From positions 1 to 45,580 of the forward strand of contig JABDFK010000010.1 in assembly GCA_013286585.1 (NCBI GenBank): 45,580 bases of DNA, written 5' to 3'. The translations under genes and the position numbers were made by a program. Shown here piece by piece: positions 26,759 to 35,153 of this stretch (positions are counted from its first letter, which is position 1; the number at the start of each line of letters is the position of its first letter). The DNA comes from Deltaproteobacteria bacterium. Lineage in GTDB: Bacteria > Bdellovibrionota > Bdellovibrionia > Bdellovibrionales > Bdellovibrionaceae. The notes beneath the pieces are model-generated. The model ran no database searches, had not been told where the DNA came from, and saw only the letters and a program-made list of their open reading frames with translations.

Positions 26759-28579
26759 TTGTCCGAGAAAAAGGAAACCGAAGTTCCCAAAAAACGCAGC
26801 CGAAAAACCAGCGCTTCTGATTCTGCCTCCGATGCCCCTGCCGCAGAAGCCAGCGCACCCGCCCCCAGAGAACAAAAATCAGAACCCCCAGCACCAACGC
26901 CTCCCGAAGCTTCAGCAGCAGCACCGACAGCTCCCGCTGCTGAGGGTGGTGGCAGCGGAACAAACCCAGGATCTGGGTCCAACCAACAACAGCAGCAACA
27001 ACAACCACGCCGAGACAATCGACCTCGATTCTTCGAGAAAAACAGGAATAACAACAATCAAAGATACCAAAACAACAATAACAACAACAATAGTCGCCGC
27101 GACTTCCGCGGGGGCAGCGATCGTAATGACCGCAATCACGACCGTGATCGGAACAACGACCGTAACCAAGATCGCAACAGCCAAGATCGAAGCGAACAAC
27201 GCCGATTCCACAGTCACCAACAAAGAGACGACGGCGGTGGCATGATCGACACTTCACCCGTTGGGCCAGAGACCGAAGCAGATTTGGCCGATGTGGTCTT
27301 AACCGCTGAAGAAAAAAGCTGGTTAAGTTCCAAAGATTTAAAGTCCCGCAACATCACTCAGCTCACAGAGCTAGCGACGAAAATGAAGATCGAAAATGCG
27401 GCGGGCTTTCGCCGACAAGACCTAGTTTTCGAAATCCTCAAGCGCGCAGCAAAACTGGGCGAAGAAGTCATGGGCGCCGGAGTCCTAGAAATACTTCCGG
27501 ATGGCTACGGCTTCTTGCGATCACCGGATTACAATTACCTTCCAGGTCCAGATGACATTTACGTCTCCCCATCACAGATTCGACGTTTCGGTTTGCGCAC
27601 GGGGGATTCGGTTGCGGGAACAGTTCGTCCTCCCAAAGAGGGCGAACGATATTTCGCGCTGATCAAAGTCGACAGCCTGAATTTTGAAAATCCAGAACAT
27701 GGTAAAGACAAAGTCCTCTTCGACAACTTGACGCCGCTTTATCCCGACAAGCGTTTAAAGCTGGAACACCTTCCGACCGAATACACGACTCGAGTTGTGG
27801 ATTTGATGTCGCCCATCGGGAAGGGCCAGCGCGCCCTGATCGTGGCGCCGCCGAAAGCCGGAAAAACCATGCTCATGCAGAATATCGCTAACGCGATTTC
27901 TACCAATCATCCAGAAGTGAAGTTGATCGTGCTACTGATCGATGAGCGACCGGAAGAGGTCACGGACATGATCCGCTCGGTGAAAGGCGAAGTGGTGAGC
28001 TCCACTTTCGATGAACCACCGACTCGTCACGTGCAGGTCTCTGAGATGGTGCTCGAAAAAGCCAAGCGCTTGGTTGAGCACAAACACGACGTGGTGATTT
28101 TGCTAGATTCCATCACGCGCCTGGCGCGCGCTTACAACACGGTCATTCCACCATCAGGAAAAATCCTATCGGGTGGTGTGGACTCAAATGCACTTCACAA
28201 ACCAAAACGATTTTTCGGCGCCGCCCGAAACATCGAAGAGGGCGGAAGCCTGACGATCATCGCGACAGCCTTGATAGACACGGGCTCTCGCATGGATGAG
28301 GTCATCTTCGAGGAGTTCAAAGGAACCGGCAACTCCGAGATCAACTTGGATCGCAAGCTGATGGAAAAACGAATCTTCCCAGCCATGGACATCAACAAGT
28401 CCGGCACACGAAAAGAAGATTTGCTGATGGAGAAAAACGACTTGAACCGGCTTTGGGTTTTGCGAAAGGTGCTTGCACCTATGAACGTTGTTGATGCCAT
28501 GGAGTTCTTGCTGGGTAAGGTTTCCCAGACGAAGACGAATCAGCAGTTTCTGTCCAGCATGGGCGGCGGCGGGGGCTGA
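26759..28579 (+). CDS. rho: Transcription termination factor Rho, with long low-complexity N-terminal region
   Basis: Rho is the hexameric RNA-dependent ATPase that ends transcription. The conserved part starts near residue 185 ([20 protein letters not shown]) and includes the RNA-binding domain ([20 protein letters not shown]), Walker [12 protein letters not shown] near 364, Walker [13 protein letters not shown], and the Q/R-loop segment [12 protein letters not shown]. The protein is 606 aa against 419 in E. coli; the extra N-terminus is rich in Ala/Pro, then Gln, Asn, Arg and Asp (residues about 78-160), likely disordered. The TTG start has AAAGGAG upstream. The order rho...rpmE-prfA-prmC-murA is interrupted by an accessory block. 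Confidence 0.96.
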   Translation: MSEKKETEVPKKRSRKTSASDSASDAPAAEASAPAPREQKSEPPAPTPPEASAAAPTAPAAEGGGSGTNPGSGSNQQQQQQQPRRDNRPRFFEKNRNNNNQRYQNNNNNNNSRRDFRGGSDRNDRNHDRDRNNDRNQDRNSQDRSEQRRFHSHQQRDDGGGMIDTSPVGPETEADLADVVLTAEEKSWLSSKDLKSRNITQLTELATKMKIENAAGFRRQDLVFEILKRAAKLGEEVMGAGVLEILPDGYGFLRSPDYNYLPGPDDIYVSPSQIRRFGLRTGDSVAGTVRPPKEGERYFALIKVDSLNFENPEHGKDKVLFDNLTPLYPDKRLKLEHLPTEYTTRVVDLMSPIGKGQRALIVAPPKAGKTMLMQNIANAISTNHPEVKLIVLLIDERPEEVTDMIRSVKGEVVSSTFDEPPTRHVQVSEMVLEKAKRLVEHKHDVVILLDSITRLARAYNTVIPPSGKILSGGVDSNALHKPKRFFGAARNIEEGGSLTIIATALIDTGSRMDEVIFEEFKGTGNSEINLDRKLMEKRIFPAMDINKSGTRKEDLLMEKNDLNRLWVLRKVLAPMNVVDAMEFLLGKVSQTKTNQQFLSSMGGGGG

Positions 28580-28684
28580 TTCGCCCTTCGGAAAGCCTCT
28601 TGTTCTAAAAATAAATAATTTCAATTGGTTATCGGTCGGCGTAATCGCTGGCATTCCTTGCACTTACAACACCCCAGTCAAATC

Positions 28685-28711
28685 TTGACGATAGTTATAA
28701 AATTTTATAAC
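28685..28711 (+). promoter_or_regulatory. Promoter/operator of toxin-antitoxin genes with 18-bp perfect palindrome
   Basis: GTTATAAAATTTTATAAC (28694-28711) is its own reverse complement. It follows TTGACG (28685-28690), a possible -35, and contains a possible -10 (TATAAC, 28706-28711, short 15-nt spacing). It ends 13 nt before the toxin ATG. A self-complementary site over the promoter is what is expected of an operator for the HTH antitoxin. Confidence 0.65.
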
Positions 28712-28724
28712 ATGGAGTTGTTGA

Positions 28725-29051
28725 ATGAAAGTACTCTTCGCAAGCCGCGCGATGGGAGATATTCAAGAGGAAACGGTTGAGATTAGGGACGAACTACAAA
28801 TTTTGTTTAAAAGTCTTTCCTTAGGATTGAACCTTAAAATGCCTGTTGCCAGAAGCATTTCTGGTTTTCCAGGCCTGAGGGAGTTGCGGCTTCGAGATGC
28901 GCAGGGTCTCGTTAGAGTGTTTTACATTCAAGAAAAGGGTCATGTGTTTATTCTGCATTTGTTTCGAAAGAAAACACAGAAGACGCCGAGGAGAGAAATT
29001 GAAACAGCGATACAAAGATTCAGGAGATTGAGGGAAGAAATTTATGGCTAA
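28725..29051 (+). CDS. RelE/HigB-type toxin (Gp49-like)
   Basis: A 108 aa protein with the small RelE-fold toxin pattern: LFKSLSLGLNLKMPVARSISGFPGL, then RELRLRDAQGLVRVFYI and HVFILHLFRKKTQKTPRREIETA, matching phage Gp49/HigB-like mRNA interferases by strand order and the final basic helix. Such toxins cut mRNA at the ribosome. GGAG lies 8 nt upstream of the ATG. It overlaps the antitoxin gene by 8 nt, toxin first, as in higBA systems. Confidence 0.85.
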   Translation: MKVLFASRAMGDIQEETVEIRDELQILFKSLSLGLNLKMPVARSISGFPGLRELRLRDAQGLVRVFYIQEKGHVFILHLFRKKTQKTPRREIETAIQRFRRLREEIYG

Positions 29052-29340
29052 AAGAAAAATAATGGTGTGCTTTGATTCGGCAGAAGATTTTGCTCGCCAC
29101 CTCGGTGCCACTGAGGCTGAGGTTGAACTGATATCTATGAAAGGCACGCTCCTGGCTCTGCTTGATAAAGAGCGAGAGCGCAGAGGCATGAACAACACCG
29201 AGTTCGCGAAATTTTTAGGAATACCCAAATCCCGTTGGAGTGGAGTCTATAGTGGTCCAAGCAAAGTAACCCTCGATTATATGCTGATGCTAGCTGCCAA
29301 ATGCGGAGTTTTATTTGAGCTCACTAGAAAAGCGGCTTGA
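29044..29340 (+). CDS. HTH antitoxin of the HigA/XRE type
   Basis: A 98 aa protein whose C-terminal half is a helix-turn-helix (MNNTEFAKFLGIPKSRWSGV, about residues 50-70) of the Cro/C1 class; the N-terminal half carries FARHLGATEAEVELISMKG. It should neutralise the upstream toxin and repress the operon through the palindrome at 28694-28711. It ends 2 nt from the stop of the convergent TIGR02147 gene. Confidence 0.83.
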   Translation: MAKRKIMVCFDSAEDFARHLGATEAEVELISMKGTLLALLDKERERRGMNNTEFAKFLGIPKSRWSGVYSGPSKVTLDYMLMLAAKCGVLFELTRKAA

Positions 29341-29342
29341 GC

Positions 29343-30146
29343 CTAATATTTAAAATAACTCAGGGTGATTCCCACGATCTCTTCATCCGGAGATGGCGTG
29401 ATCTGTCTCTCTATATTGCTAACGGTTTTAAGCAAAATTTCTTTGATCGCGGCAACGTCAGCCTTCGCTAAGCTCAAAGCTCCCGAATAATTGAAATCAC
29501 CTTCGCGGCGCTCACCGATGGAGCGCATGGCCTCCATATGCCAGTTGCGGTGATGTTGCACGATGAAGGGTGATTGTGAGTCCAAGTGCAAACGAGTCAC
29601 ACCAGGCTCAAATCCCACTGCAGTTTTTTTCACAAACTCCCACTGGGTTAGAAACTCCAGACACTCTTGCACCGATTTTTCCGAAAGATTTATTTTCTTT
29701 GCGATCTTTTCTACCGTTCGTGTTTCGGGACACATCACCACCGTATGAATGGCAGAGAACACCCAGTCTGAATAATATCGCGCTTGAATTTCCACCGGAA
29801 CAGTTGGCGTCGGACCAACCCGCGTTTTGATTTCGCGGCGGCCTTCCAGCTCTGTCTTGATTTTTGTATGATAGTAAGAGCGCAGCTCGGAAGAGCTCGC
29901 CCGCTCGTGGTGATAAAGATGAAGTAAAAATTCAGTCTCCTTGGCATTCAAATGAAGGAATTGAGCGGTCTTGAACACCATGTCCTCGTTGAGGTGCGCA
30001 CGCTCGGTGAGAACCAAAGAAATAAGACTGGTTTGGCAGCTCAAGATCGCGGCCAGTTCCCGCCGCCGACCTCGGCGCTCACCTTTGCTCGGAAACATTT
30101 TTGCGAGAAATTCTCGATACTTATGTGAGGAAAATAGCTCGTCCAT
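29343..30146 (-). CDS. TIGR02147 family putative transcriptional regulator
   Basis: A 267 aa protein with the family layout: N-terminal DELFSSHKYREFLAKMF, a helix-turn-helix (ELAAILSCQTSLISLVLTER), the LNAKETEFLLHLYHHERA helix and a second winged-helix-like part (TVEKIAKKINLSEKSVQECLEFL). The family is typical of Bdellovibrio and Fibrobacter, with members in multiple copies and mostly unknown targets. It is divergent from a secreted-protein gene at 30259, with palindromes between the two. The ATG at 30144-30146 has AGGAAAAT only in the coding region; no strong ribosome site is seen. Confidence 0.88.
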   Translation of the reverse strand: MDELFSSHKYREFLAKMFPSKGERRGRRRELAAILSCQTSLISLVLTERAHLNEDMVFKTAQFLHLNAKETEFLLHLYHHERASSSELRSYYHTKIKTELEGRREIKTRVGPTPTVPVEIQARYYSDWVFSAIHTVVMCPETRTVEKIAKKINLSEKSVQECLEFLTQWEFVKKTAVGFEPGVTRLHLDSQSPFIVQHHRNWHMEAMRSIGERREGDFNYSGALSLAKADVAAIKEILLKTVSNIERQITPSPDEEIVGITLSYFKY

Positions 30147-30147
30147 A

Positions 30148-30186
30148 AAATTAGTATACCTAATTTAATTTAATAATAAATTAAAT
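30148..30186. promoter_or_regulatory. Operator-like palindromes upstream of the TIGR02147 gene
   Basis: AAATTAG (30148-30154)/CTAATTT (30160-30166) with a 5-nt spacer, and ATTTAATTTA (30163-30172)/TAAATTAAAT (30177-30186) with a 4-nt spacer, overlap in a very AT-rich stretch next to the regulator start and 70-110 nt before the divergent exported-protein gene. Probably a promoter and regulator site; AT-rich sequence makes chance palindromes more likely. Confidence 0.45.
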
Positions 30187-30258
30187 CTTTCATCTATCGG
30201 GTGAGCCTGGCCCTAAGTATATTGACGCCAAGAGTCAACCAACCCAAAGGAGTTCAAA

Positions 30259-30645
30259 ATGAAGCTTTCAAAAATTTCGATGGTTCTAATTATGTGTAGT
30301 GCAGCCTCAGCCGCAGTGGCATCCGACTATTCTTGTACGACAATAGGTCACGCCAAGCCCTTCGGCGACCGCAGCTCGCATAATCAAGACCTGGGCACAG
30401 TTACGGTCACGCCATCCGAGTCACCACAAGTGGTGTATGGCCCCGATGAAGACGGCGTTGTATTTACCTTGCACACAGAATTGAGGGGCCCAACTTTAAC
30501 CTCTCCTCTGTTCCTAGCGATCCACGCCCAGAAATACGGGAGTAATCCTAACTATAATCTTGGCAGAGCAGAGACAATGCTTGGCAGTCTTATTGGGCTT
30601 GAAATCGAGCAATATGATTTAACTGTGGATTGCTTTCCTGAATAA
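30259..30645 (+). CDS. Small exported protein, 128 aa
   Basis: Not recognised. A signal peptide (MKLSKISMVLIMCSAASAAVA, cleaved before SDYSC) is followed by about 107 residues with Cys in YSCTTIG near the N-terminus and Cys in TVDCFPE near the C-terminus, so one disulfide is likely. The central part (GVVFTLHTELRG) is beta-like. AAAGGAGTTC precedes the ATG. It is the first of three exported-protein genes in the same direction, divergent from the TIGR02147 regulator. Confidence 0.78.
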   Translation: MKLSKISMVLIMCSAASAAVASDYSCTTIGHAKPFGDRSSHNQDLGTVTVTPSESPQVVYGPDEDGVVFTLHTELRGPTLTSPLFLAIHAQKYGSNPNYNLGRAETMLGSLIGLEIEQYDLTVDCFPE

Positions 30646-30699
30646 TCCTGAAACTTCAATGTATTAAGCTAATAAACCACAAACCATAAAGGAGTTCCC

Positions 30700-31155
30700 A
30701 TGAATACATTAATTCTTTCCCTGCTTTCGATGGTCGCAATATCTTCTGCTGCAAAGGCAGATCCATCTTTGATTGCTGTGAAATCCGTGCAGATCAGCCA
30801 TCCAATTCAAATCAGCATGTCCAATGACCAATTCGATAAGAATGAAAACTACGCATATATGCAAGACGGAAAGTTACTTGAGACCATGGATATCAATAAA
30901 TCATTTTGCGTTGTTGTTGTGAATGCAGATCAAAATGAAGGAATGATTTTGCCCACAGCTCTGACCATTGTGTCTAGCGACCAAGGCGGTCATCAGCCCT
31001 CGATACAACTCGGTCAACGAGCCGTTAATTTCTACTTCTCGGATATTCTGATTAAGCGAATCATGTGTGTTAGTGCTCTTGCAGGTGCTGATGTTGTCCC
31101 CACCATTGAGAACGCACAAGAAGCGGTTGGCTCTTACATACAATTCTCTGAATAG
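30700..31155 (+). CDS. Small exported protein, 151 aa
   Basis: Not recognised. Signal peptide MNTLILSLLSMVAISSAAKA, cleaved before DPSL. The mature 130 residues hold FCVVVVNAD and IKRIMCVSALAG, again two cysteines that may pair. AAAGGAGTTCCC precedes the ATG. The gap of 54 nt to the upstream gene allows either a shared transcript or a separate promoter. Confidence 0.75.
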   Translation: MNTLILSLLSMVAISSAAKADPSLIAVKSVQISHPIQISMSNDQFDKNENYAYMQDGKLLETMDINKSFCVVVVNADQNEGMILPTALTIVSSDQGGHQPSIQLGQRAVNFYFSDILIKRIMCVSALAGADVVPTIENAQEAVGSYIQFSE

Positions 31156-31195
31156 ATGGCACGCCCCTTGAACATAACAGAGACAGGAGAATAAA

Positions 31196-32662
31196 ATGCA
31201 ACCCCGACCTACGAAGACCATTAATCAGTGTCTAAGTATTGTACTATGCTCAGCAATTTTTGTTCCGCTGGCGGCATTGGCTCAGACTGATTCACAACAA
31301 AAGGTAGACCAGAATCCCTCATCTAAGATGGCTTCAATTATTAAGCAGTTAGATGGTAAAACAGATTTGCCGGCGAAAGCGAAAATGGTTCAAAATCCCA
31401 CTCTCACAAAAACGCTAGATGCCAAAAAGATCTCTGACCAACAGATTCAAATTCAAAGTGTGGGTGGTGGTTCTACCGGCGGCGGCCAAGACACGGTCTC
31501 CGCATTTAATACCAACGTGTTAACAATTGTCGGCTGGCTAGACAGTGATCGCAACAAACTTCAGCCTCGGGTGACAGGCAGACAATTTTATTTAGCTGCC
31601 GATCCAAAGGATATTGTTGCGGTCAATGACCTTGCTGATCCCGAACGCGCAAGGAGCAGTTATTGGGCGGTCACCAAACAATGCGATGGGAAATGGACTG
31701 GCAACAGTGATGATCTCAGAACTGCTTGCTACAGCGAGAGCACGCACAAAATTTACTTGAGCATAAACAACTATTCCACATATCCATCGCCTGCGGTGAT
31801 AGCGGTAACGGCACATGAAGTTTTTCGAAAAATGGGAATAGAGACCGACGCGTATGAGTTATCTCGTCAAATGGATATAGCCGTGGTTGAACCTAAGACG
31901 AAAATCACCGAATTCAGAGATTTGCTGGTCAGCAATGACACAGATAAGTGTCAGTTTTTTGTTGATTCAGAAGGCTACCGCCCCACGGGTCATGGTGATA
32001 GTGGACAGAGCGTTTTGATGACCCTGACTGTGGATCGCAAAGTTGTTTTCAGCGAGCGAAGAAACAATGCCTGTGGCGAGATGGAAAAGGAAAGCGTCTG
32101 GGCGGGGCAATATCGCGATTCATGGTGGGCGTTCCTAATATCAGGGAAACCTAGATGGTCCGGATGTATGGCTTACCTAGGAGAGGGCTACAATGAAAAA
32201 CCTGATTTTGGGCTTCGCGATACAGTTCTTCAAATGGCAGAAAAAAATAACTGCTTTAAAAAGAAGACGACTCCGGAAAAGCCTCAGCCACATAGAAATG
32301 AAGATCGTAACGTCCTATTCTGCCAAATTTCATCGGCTACACCCGGAACGCCATGGTCATGGGACAATGGATTTGACCTTTCCAATGAGTTCAATGATGA
32401 ATCGGATCATTTGGTCAAATTACCATCAGCGGGATATAGCGGTCACAATGGCAGCAGATATTATGAAGCTTCCTTTACAGGTCCATCTGGTTACTATCTG
32501 AAGGAAGGAGACCGGGCTGTATACACGGTTAATTTTGATGGTCGCACCGAAAAATATTTGTTAGCGGCCAGTGGCGGGAAAGTAACTGCGACTACCACGT
32601 GGATTGATGAAGCCTCTCCGAAGCACGAGAGCTATACGGCTACCTACTCTTGTCAGCAGTAG
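31196..32662 (+). CDS. Exported protein, 488 aa, of unknown function
   Basis: The N-terminus (about residues 1-29) is a signal peptide with cleavage after ALAQ. A Gly/Ser-rich linker (GGGSTGGG, about 92-99) precedes a domain with FNTNVLTIVGWLDSD and AVTAHEVFRKMGIETDAYELSRQM (about 200-223). In shape this recalls metal-peptidase-like helices, but the HExxH motif is not complete (HEVFRK), so no protease activity is claimed. The C-terminal half has several Cys (CQFF, NACGEM, SGCMAY, NNCFKK, LFCQIS, YSCQQ) and beta-like strands. GACAGGAGAATAAA precedes the ATG. Confidence 0.75.
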   Translation: MQPRPTKTINQCLSIVLCSAIFVPLAALAQTDSQQKVDQNPSSKMASIIKQLDGKTDLPAKAKMVQNPTLTKTLDAKKISDQQIQIQSVGGGSTGGGQDTVSAFNTNVLTIVGWLDSDRNKLQPRVTGRQFYLAADPKDIVAVNDLADPERARSSYWAVTKQCDGKWTGNSDDLRTACYSESTHKIYLSINNYSTYPSPAVIAVTAHEVFRKMGIETDAYELSRQMDIAVVEPKTKITEFRDLLVSNDTDKCQFFVDSEGYRPTGHGDSGQSVLMTLTVDRKVVFSERRNNACGEMEKESVWAGQYRDSWWAFLISGKPRWSGCMAYLGEGYNEKPDFGLRDTVLQMAEKNNCFKKKTTPEKPQPHRNEDRNVLFCQISSATPGTPWSWDNGFDLSNEFNDESDHLVKLPSAGYSGHNGSRYYEASFTGPSGYYLKEGDRAVYTVNFDGRTEKYLLAASGGKVTATTTWIDEASPKHESYTATYSCQQ

Positions 32663-32672
32663 GCCAACATGA

Positions 32673-32704
32673 TGATTTCACCTGTCGTGCGACAGGTGAA
32701 ATCA
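32673..32704. other. Perfect 15-bp inverted repeat after the exported-protein genes
   Basis: Positions 32673-32687 (TGATTTCACCTGTCG) are the exact reverse complement of 32690-32704, with a 2-nt centre. It stands 10 nt after the stop at 32662 and has no T-tract. It may be a terminator-like or mRNA-protecting hairpin, or a protein-binding palindrome; the rest of the 208-nt gap to rpmE holds the promoter region of the next gene, which I cannot define. Confidence 0.7.
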
Positions 32705-32870
32705 CTATAACCCATTGTTTTCATTGCAAACCCTGTGAATTTAATGCCTAAAATTCCCTCAAAAAACAATTCGACACCCCCACCGGGCTGTGTTAAATCC
32801 CTGGGCTCACTAAAACGCTGTACCGGCCAGATACTGATTGCTGACCGAATGGCAAGAAAAGGACTGCTCC

Positions 32871-33119
32871 ATGAAAAAAGATCTTCACCCAAAAATGCAT
32901 GACGTTGTTTTTAAAGACGTTTCTTGTGATTTTGCTTTTTTGGGCAAATCCACTCAAAGCTCTAAAGAAACTATCAAATGGGAAGATGGACAAACTTACC
33001 CAATGTTGAAAGTCGAAATTTCCAGCGCTTCTCACCCATTCTTCACTGGTAAACAGCGTGTGATGGACACTGAGGGTCGCATCGATCGTTTCAACAAAAA
33101 ATACGGCAAAAAAGCTTAG
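32871..33119 (+). CDS. rpmE2: 50S ribosomal protein L31 type B
   Basis: Large-subunit ribosomal protein. The 82 aa sequence [19 protein letters not shown], then [38 protein letters not shown] and [12 protein letters not shown] is the type B form, which lacks the CxxC zinc motif of type A; type B L31 often replaces type A under zinc limitation. AAGGA lies 8-9 nt before the ATG at 32871; a longer in-frame start upstream has no support. A strong terminator follows at 33146. Confidence 0.94.
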   Translation: MKKDLHPKMHDVVFKDVSCDFAFLGKSTQSSKETIKWEDGQTYPMLKVEISSASHPFFTGKQRVMDTEGRIDRFNKKYGKKA

Positions 33120-33145
33120 ATATTACATTTAAAAAATCTTGAAAG

Positions 33146-33178
33146 TGCGGTCTCATATTTGAAGACCGCATTTTTTTT
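33146..33178 (+). terminator. Intrinsic terminator after rpmE2
   Basis: TGCGGTCT (33146-33153) and AGACCGCA (33163-33170) form a perfect 8-bp stem with a 9-nt loop, followed by TTTTTTTT. It separates rpmE2 from prfA. Confidence 0.9.
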
Positions 33179-33198
33179 GGAAAATTAGGCAGCGAAAT

Positions 33199-34272
33199 AT
33201 GTTTTCGAAATTGGACGAAGTTGAATCCCGCTACGAAGAAGTGAATCTGCAGCTGCAGAAGCCGGATATTGCGTCCAACCAAAAACAATATCGCACCTTC
33301 ATGAAAGAGCTAGCTGACCTAGAAAAAGTCGTGGTTCTTTACCGGGACTACAAAAAAAAGAAAAAAGAATTTGAGGACAATAAAATTCTTCTGACGTCGG
33401 AATCGGACTCCGAATTGAAAGAAATGATTCGCGAGGATCTGAAGTCCCTAGAAACTTCGATTCAATCACTGCAAGAACGACTGAAGCTTTCGCTCATCCC
33501 CAAAGACCCCAATGATGACAAAAACATCATTCTTGAAATTCGCGCCGGCGCCGGTGGGGACGAGGCCGCACTTTTCGCCGACGAACTTTTTCGCTCCTAC
33601 ACTCACTACGCCTCCAATCAAGGTTGGAAGGTGTCGTTGATGTCCCGATCGGATGGTAACGTCGGCGGTGTAAAAGAGGTCATCGCTTCCGTGAGCGGGG
33701 AGTCCGTGTACAGCAAACTCAAGCATGAGTCCGGGGTGCATCGTGTACAGCGAGTGCCCGACACTGAAACCCAGGGTCGCGTGCACACAAGCACTGTGAC
33801 AGTCGCCGTGATTCCAGAGCAAGAAGAGATGGAAGTGAAGATCAACCCTAACGAGCTACGCATCGATGTGACCAGATCTCAAGGTGCCGGTGGTCAGTCA
33901 GTGAATACAACCGATTCAGCCGTGCGAGTTTTGCATTTACCCACGGGAATCATCGTTTTCTGCCAACAAGGCAAATCGCAGTTGGGCAATAAAGAGATCG
34001 CGCTAAAAATTCTCTATTCTAAACTGGTGCAACTCGAAGAAGACAAGCGCACGAAAGAGGCCTCCGACGCACGCTTATCACAAATCGGTACAGGCGATCG
34101 CTCCGAGCGCATTCGCACTTACAACTTTCCCCAATCCCGAGTCACGGATCATCGCATCGGCCTGACCACACATGCGCTGAGTGATGTGATGAGCGGAAAA
34201 ATGGAATTGCTGGTCGATCCACTGATTGCCCACTTTCAAGCCGAAGCGCTGAAAAACCAAACCATCAAATGA
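33199..34272 (+). CDS. prfA: Peptide chain release factor 1
   Basis: Releases the finished protein at UAG and UAA codons. At 357 aa it has normal length. The GGQ motif is in [18 protein letters not shown], and the codon-reading PxT tripeptide is in [18 protein letters not shown] (PDT). It is followed by prmC with a 4-nt overlap; PrmC methylates the Gln of GGQ, so the pair is functionally coupled. The short gap after the terminator means the promoter must lie close to the ATG or transcription reads through. Confidence 0.97.
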   Translation: MFSKLDEVESRYEEVNLQLQKPDIASNQKQYRTFMKELADLEKVVVLYRDYKKKKKEFEDNKILLTSESDSELKEMIREDLKSLETSIQSLQERLKLSLIPKDPNDDKNIILEIRAGAGGDEAALFADELFRSYTHYASNQGWKVSLMSRSDGNVGGVKEVIASVSGESVYSKLKHESGVHRVQRVPDTETQGRVHTSTVTVAVIPEQEEMEVKINPNELRIDVTRSQGAGGQSVNTTDSAVRVLHLPTGIIVFCQQGKSQLGNKEIALKILYSKLVQLEEDKRTKEASDARLSQIGTGDRSERIRTYNFPQSRVTDHRIGLTTHALSDVMSGKMELLVDPLIAHFQAEALKNQTIK

Positions 34273-35150
34273 CGGACGTTCAAAAAGCAGAACCTGTAAA
34301 ACTAAAAGAGATTCTAGAAAAAACGACGCAGTTTTTTAAACAAAAAGATTTCGACAGCCCACGACTGGATGCCGAACTGCTGCTGGCTAAAGCCTTGAAT
34401 CTTCGCCGCATCGACTTGTATTTGAAATATGATCAACCGCTGGCAGAGACCGAACTTCAGCAGTGTCGAGAACTGGTCCGCCGCCGCAGCAAGGGCGAAC
34501 CGGTCGCTTATATTTTGGAACAAAAAGATTTTTACGGATTTAGTTTTTATGTCGACAAGAATGTTTTGATTCCAAGGCCAGAAACCGAACTCTTGGTGGA
34601 AGCCGTTCTTGAGCGAGCGTCCAAGCAAGAACCATTGTCGATCTTGGATCTGGGCTGTGGTTCCGGATGCATTGGACTTAGCCTACTCAAAAAACTGGAA
34701 AATGCAGAATTACAGTTACTGGATATTTCTTCGGCGGCCTTGGAAGTGGCCAAGAAAAATGCGGGGGCCCTCCAGCTGAGCGAGCGCTGTCAGTTCACTT
34801 GCGGTGACGCTAGCGAAATGCATTTCTCTGGCCAGCAGTTCGATGTGATCGTGTCCAATCCTCCCTATATCTCAAGCGACGATGAGCGAGTGCAAAAGGA
34901 AGTGGTGGAGTTCGAACCCCACCAAGCACTCTTTGCCACACAAAATGGTCTTGGTGCCAACTTCAGTTGGTCCAAGCAAATCATCACTCAGCTGAAACCC
35001 GGCGGCATCATGGCTTTCGAGTTCGGCATCGACCAGTCGCCACACGTGCGGAAGCACTTCGAAGACCTTGGAGTATTTTCAGAAATCAAAATCATCAAAG
35101 ACTTTTCGGGAATTGATCGACATATTTTGGCGCTAAGAAAGGACTCTTAA
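34269..35150 (+). CDS. prmC: Release factor glutamine methyltransferase PrmC
   Basis: Methylates the Gln of the GGQ motif in release factors with S-adenosylmethionine. The SAM-binding motif [15 protein letters not shown] and the substrate motif VSNPPYISS are visible in a 293 aa protein; the N-terminal helical domain ([15 protein letters not shown]) is typical. The start overlaps prfA (ATGA) and murA follows after 3 nt. Confidence 0.96.
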   Translation: MTDVQKAEPVKLKEILEKTTQFFKQKDFDSPRLDAELLLAKALNLRRIDLYLKYDQPLAETELQQCRELVRRRSKGEPVAYILEQKDFYGFSFYVDKNVLIPRPETELLVEAVLERASKQEPLSILDLGCGSGCIGLSLLKKLENAELQLLDISSAALEVAKKNAGALQLSERCQFTCGDASEMHFSGQQFDVIVSNPPYISSDDERVQKEVVEFEPHQALFATQNGLGANFSWSKQIITQLKPGGIMAFEFGIDQSPHVRKHFEDLGVFSEIKIIKDFSGIDRHILALRKDS

Positions 35151-35153
35151 GTC

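Noticed and set aside
26664-27257. Cysteine/arginine-rich frames antisense to rho
   Set aside because: They arise from the repetitive Asn/Gln codons of the rho N-terminus.
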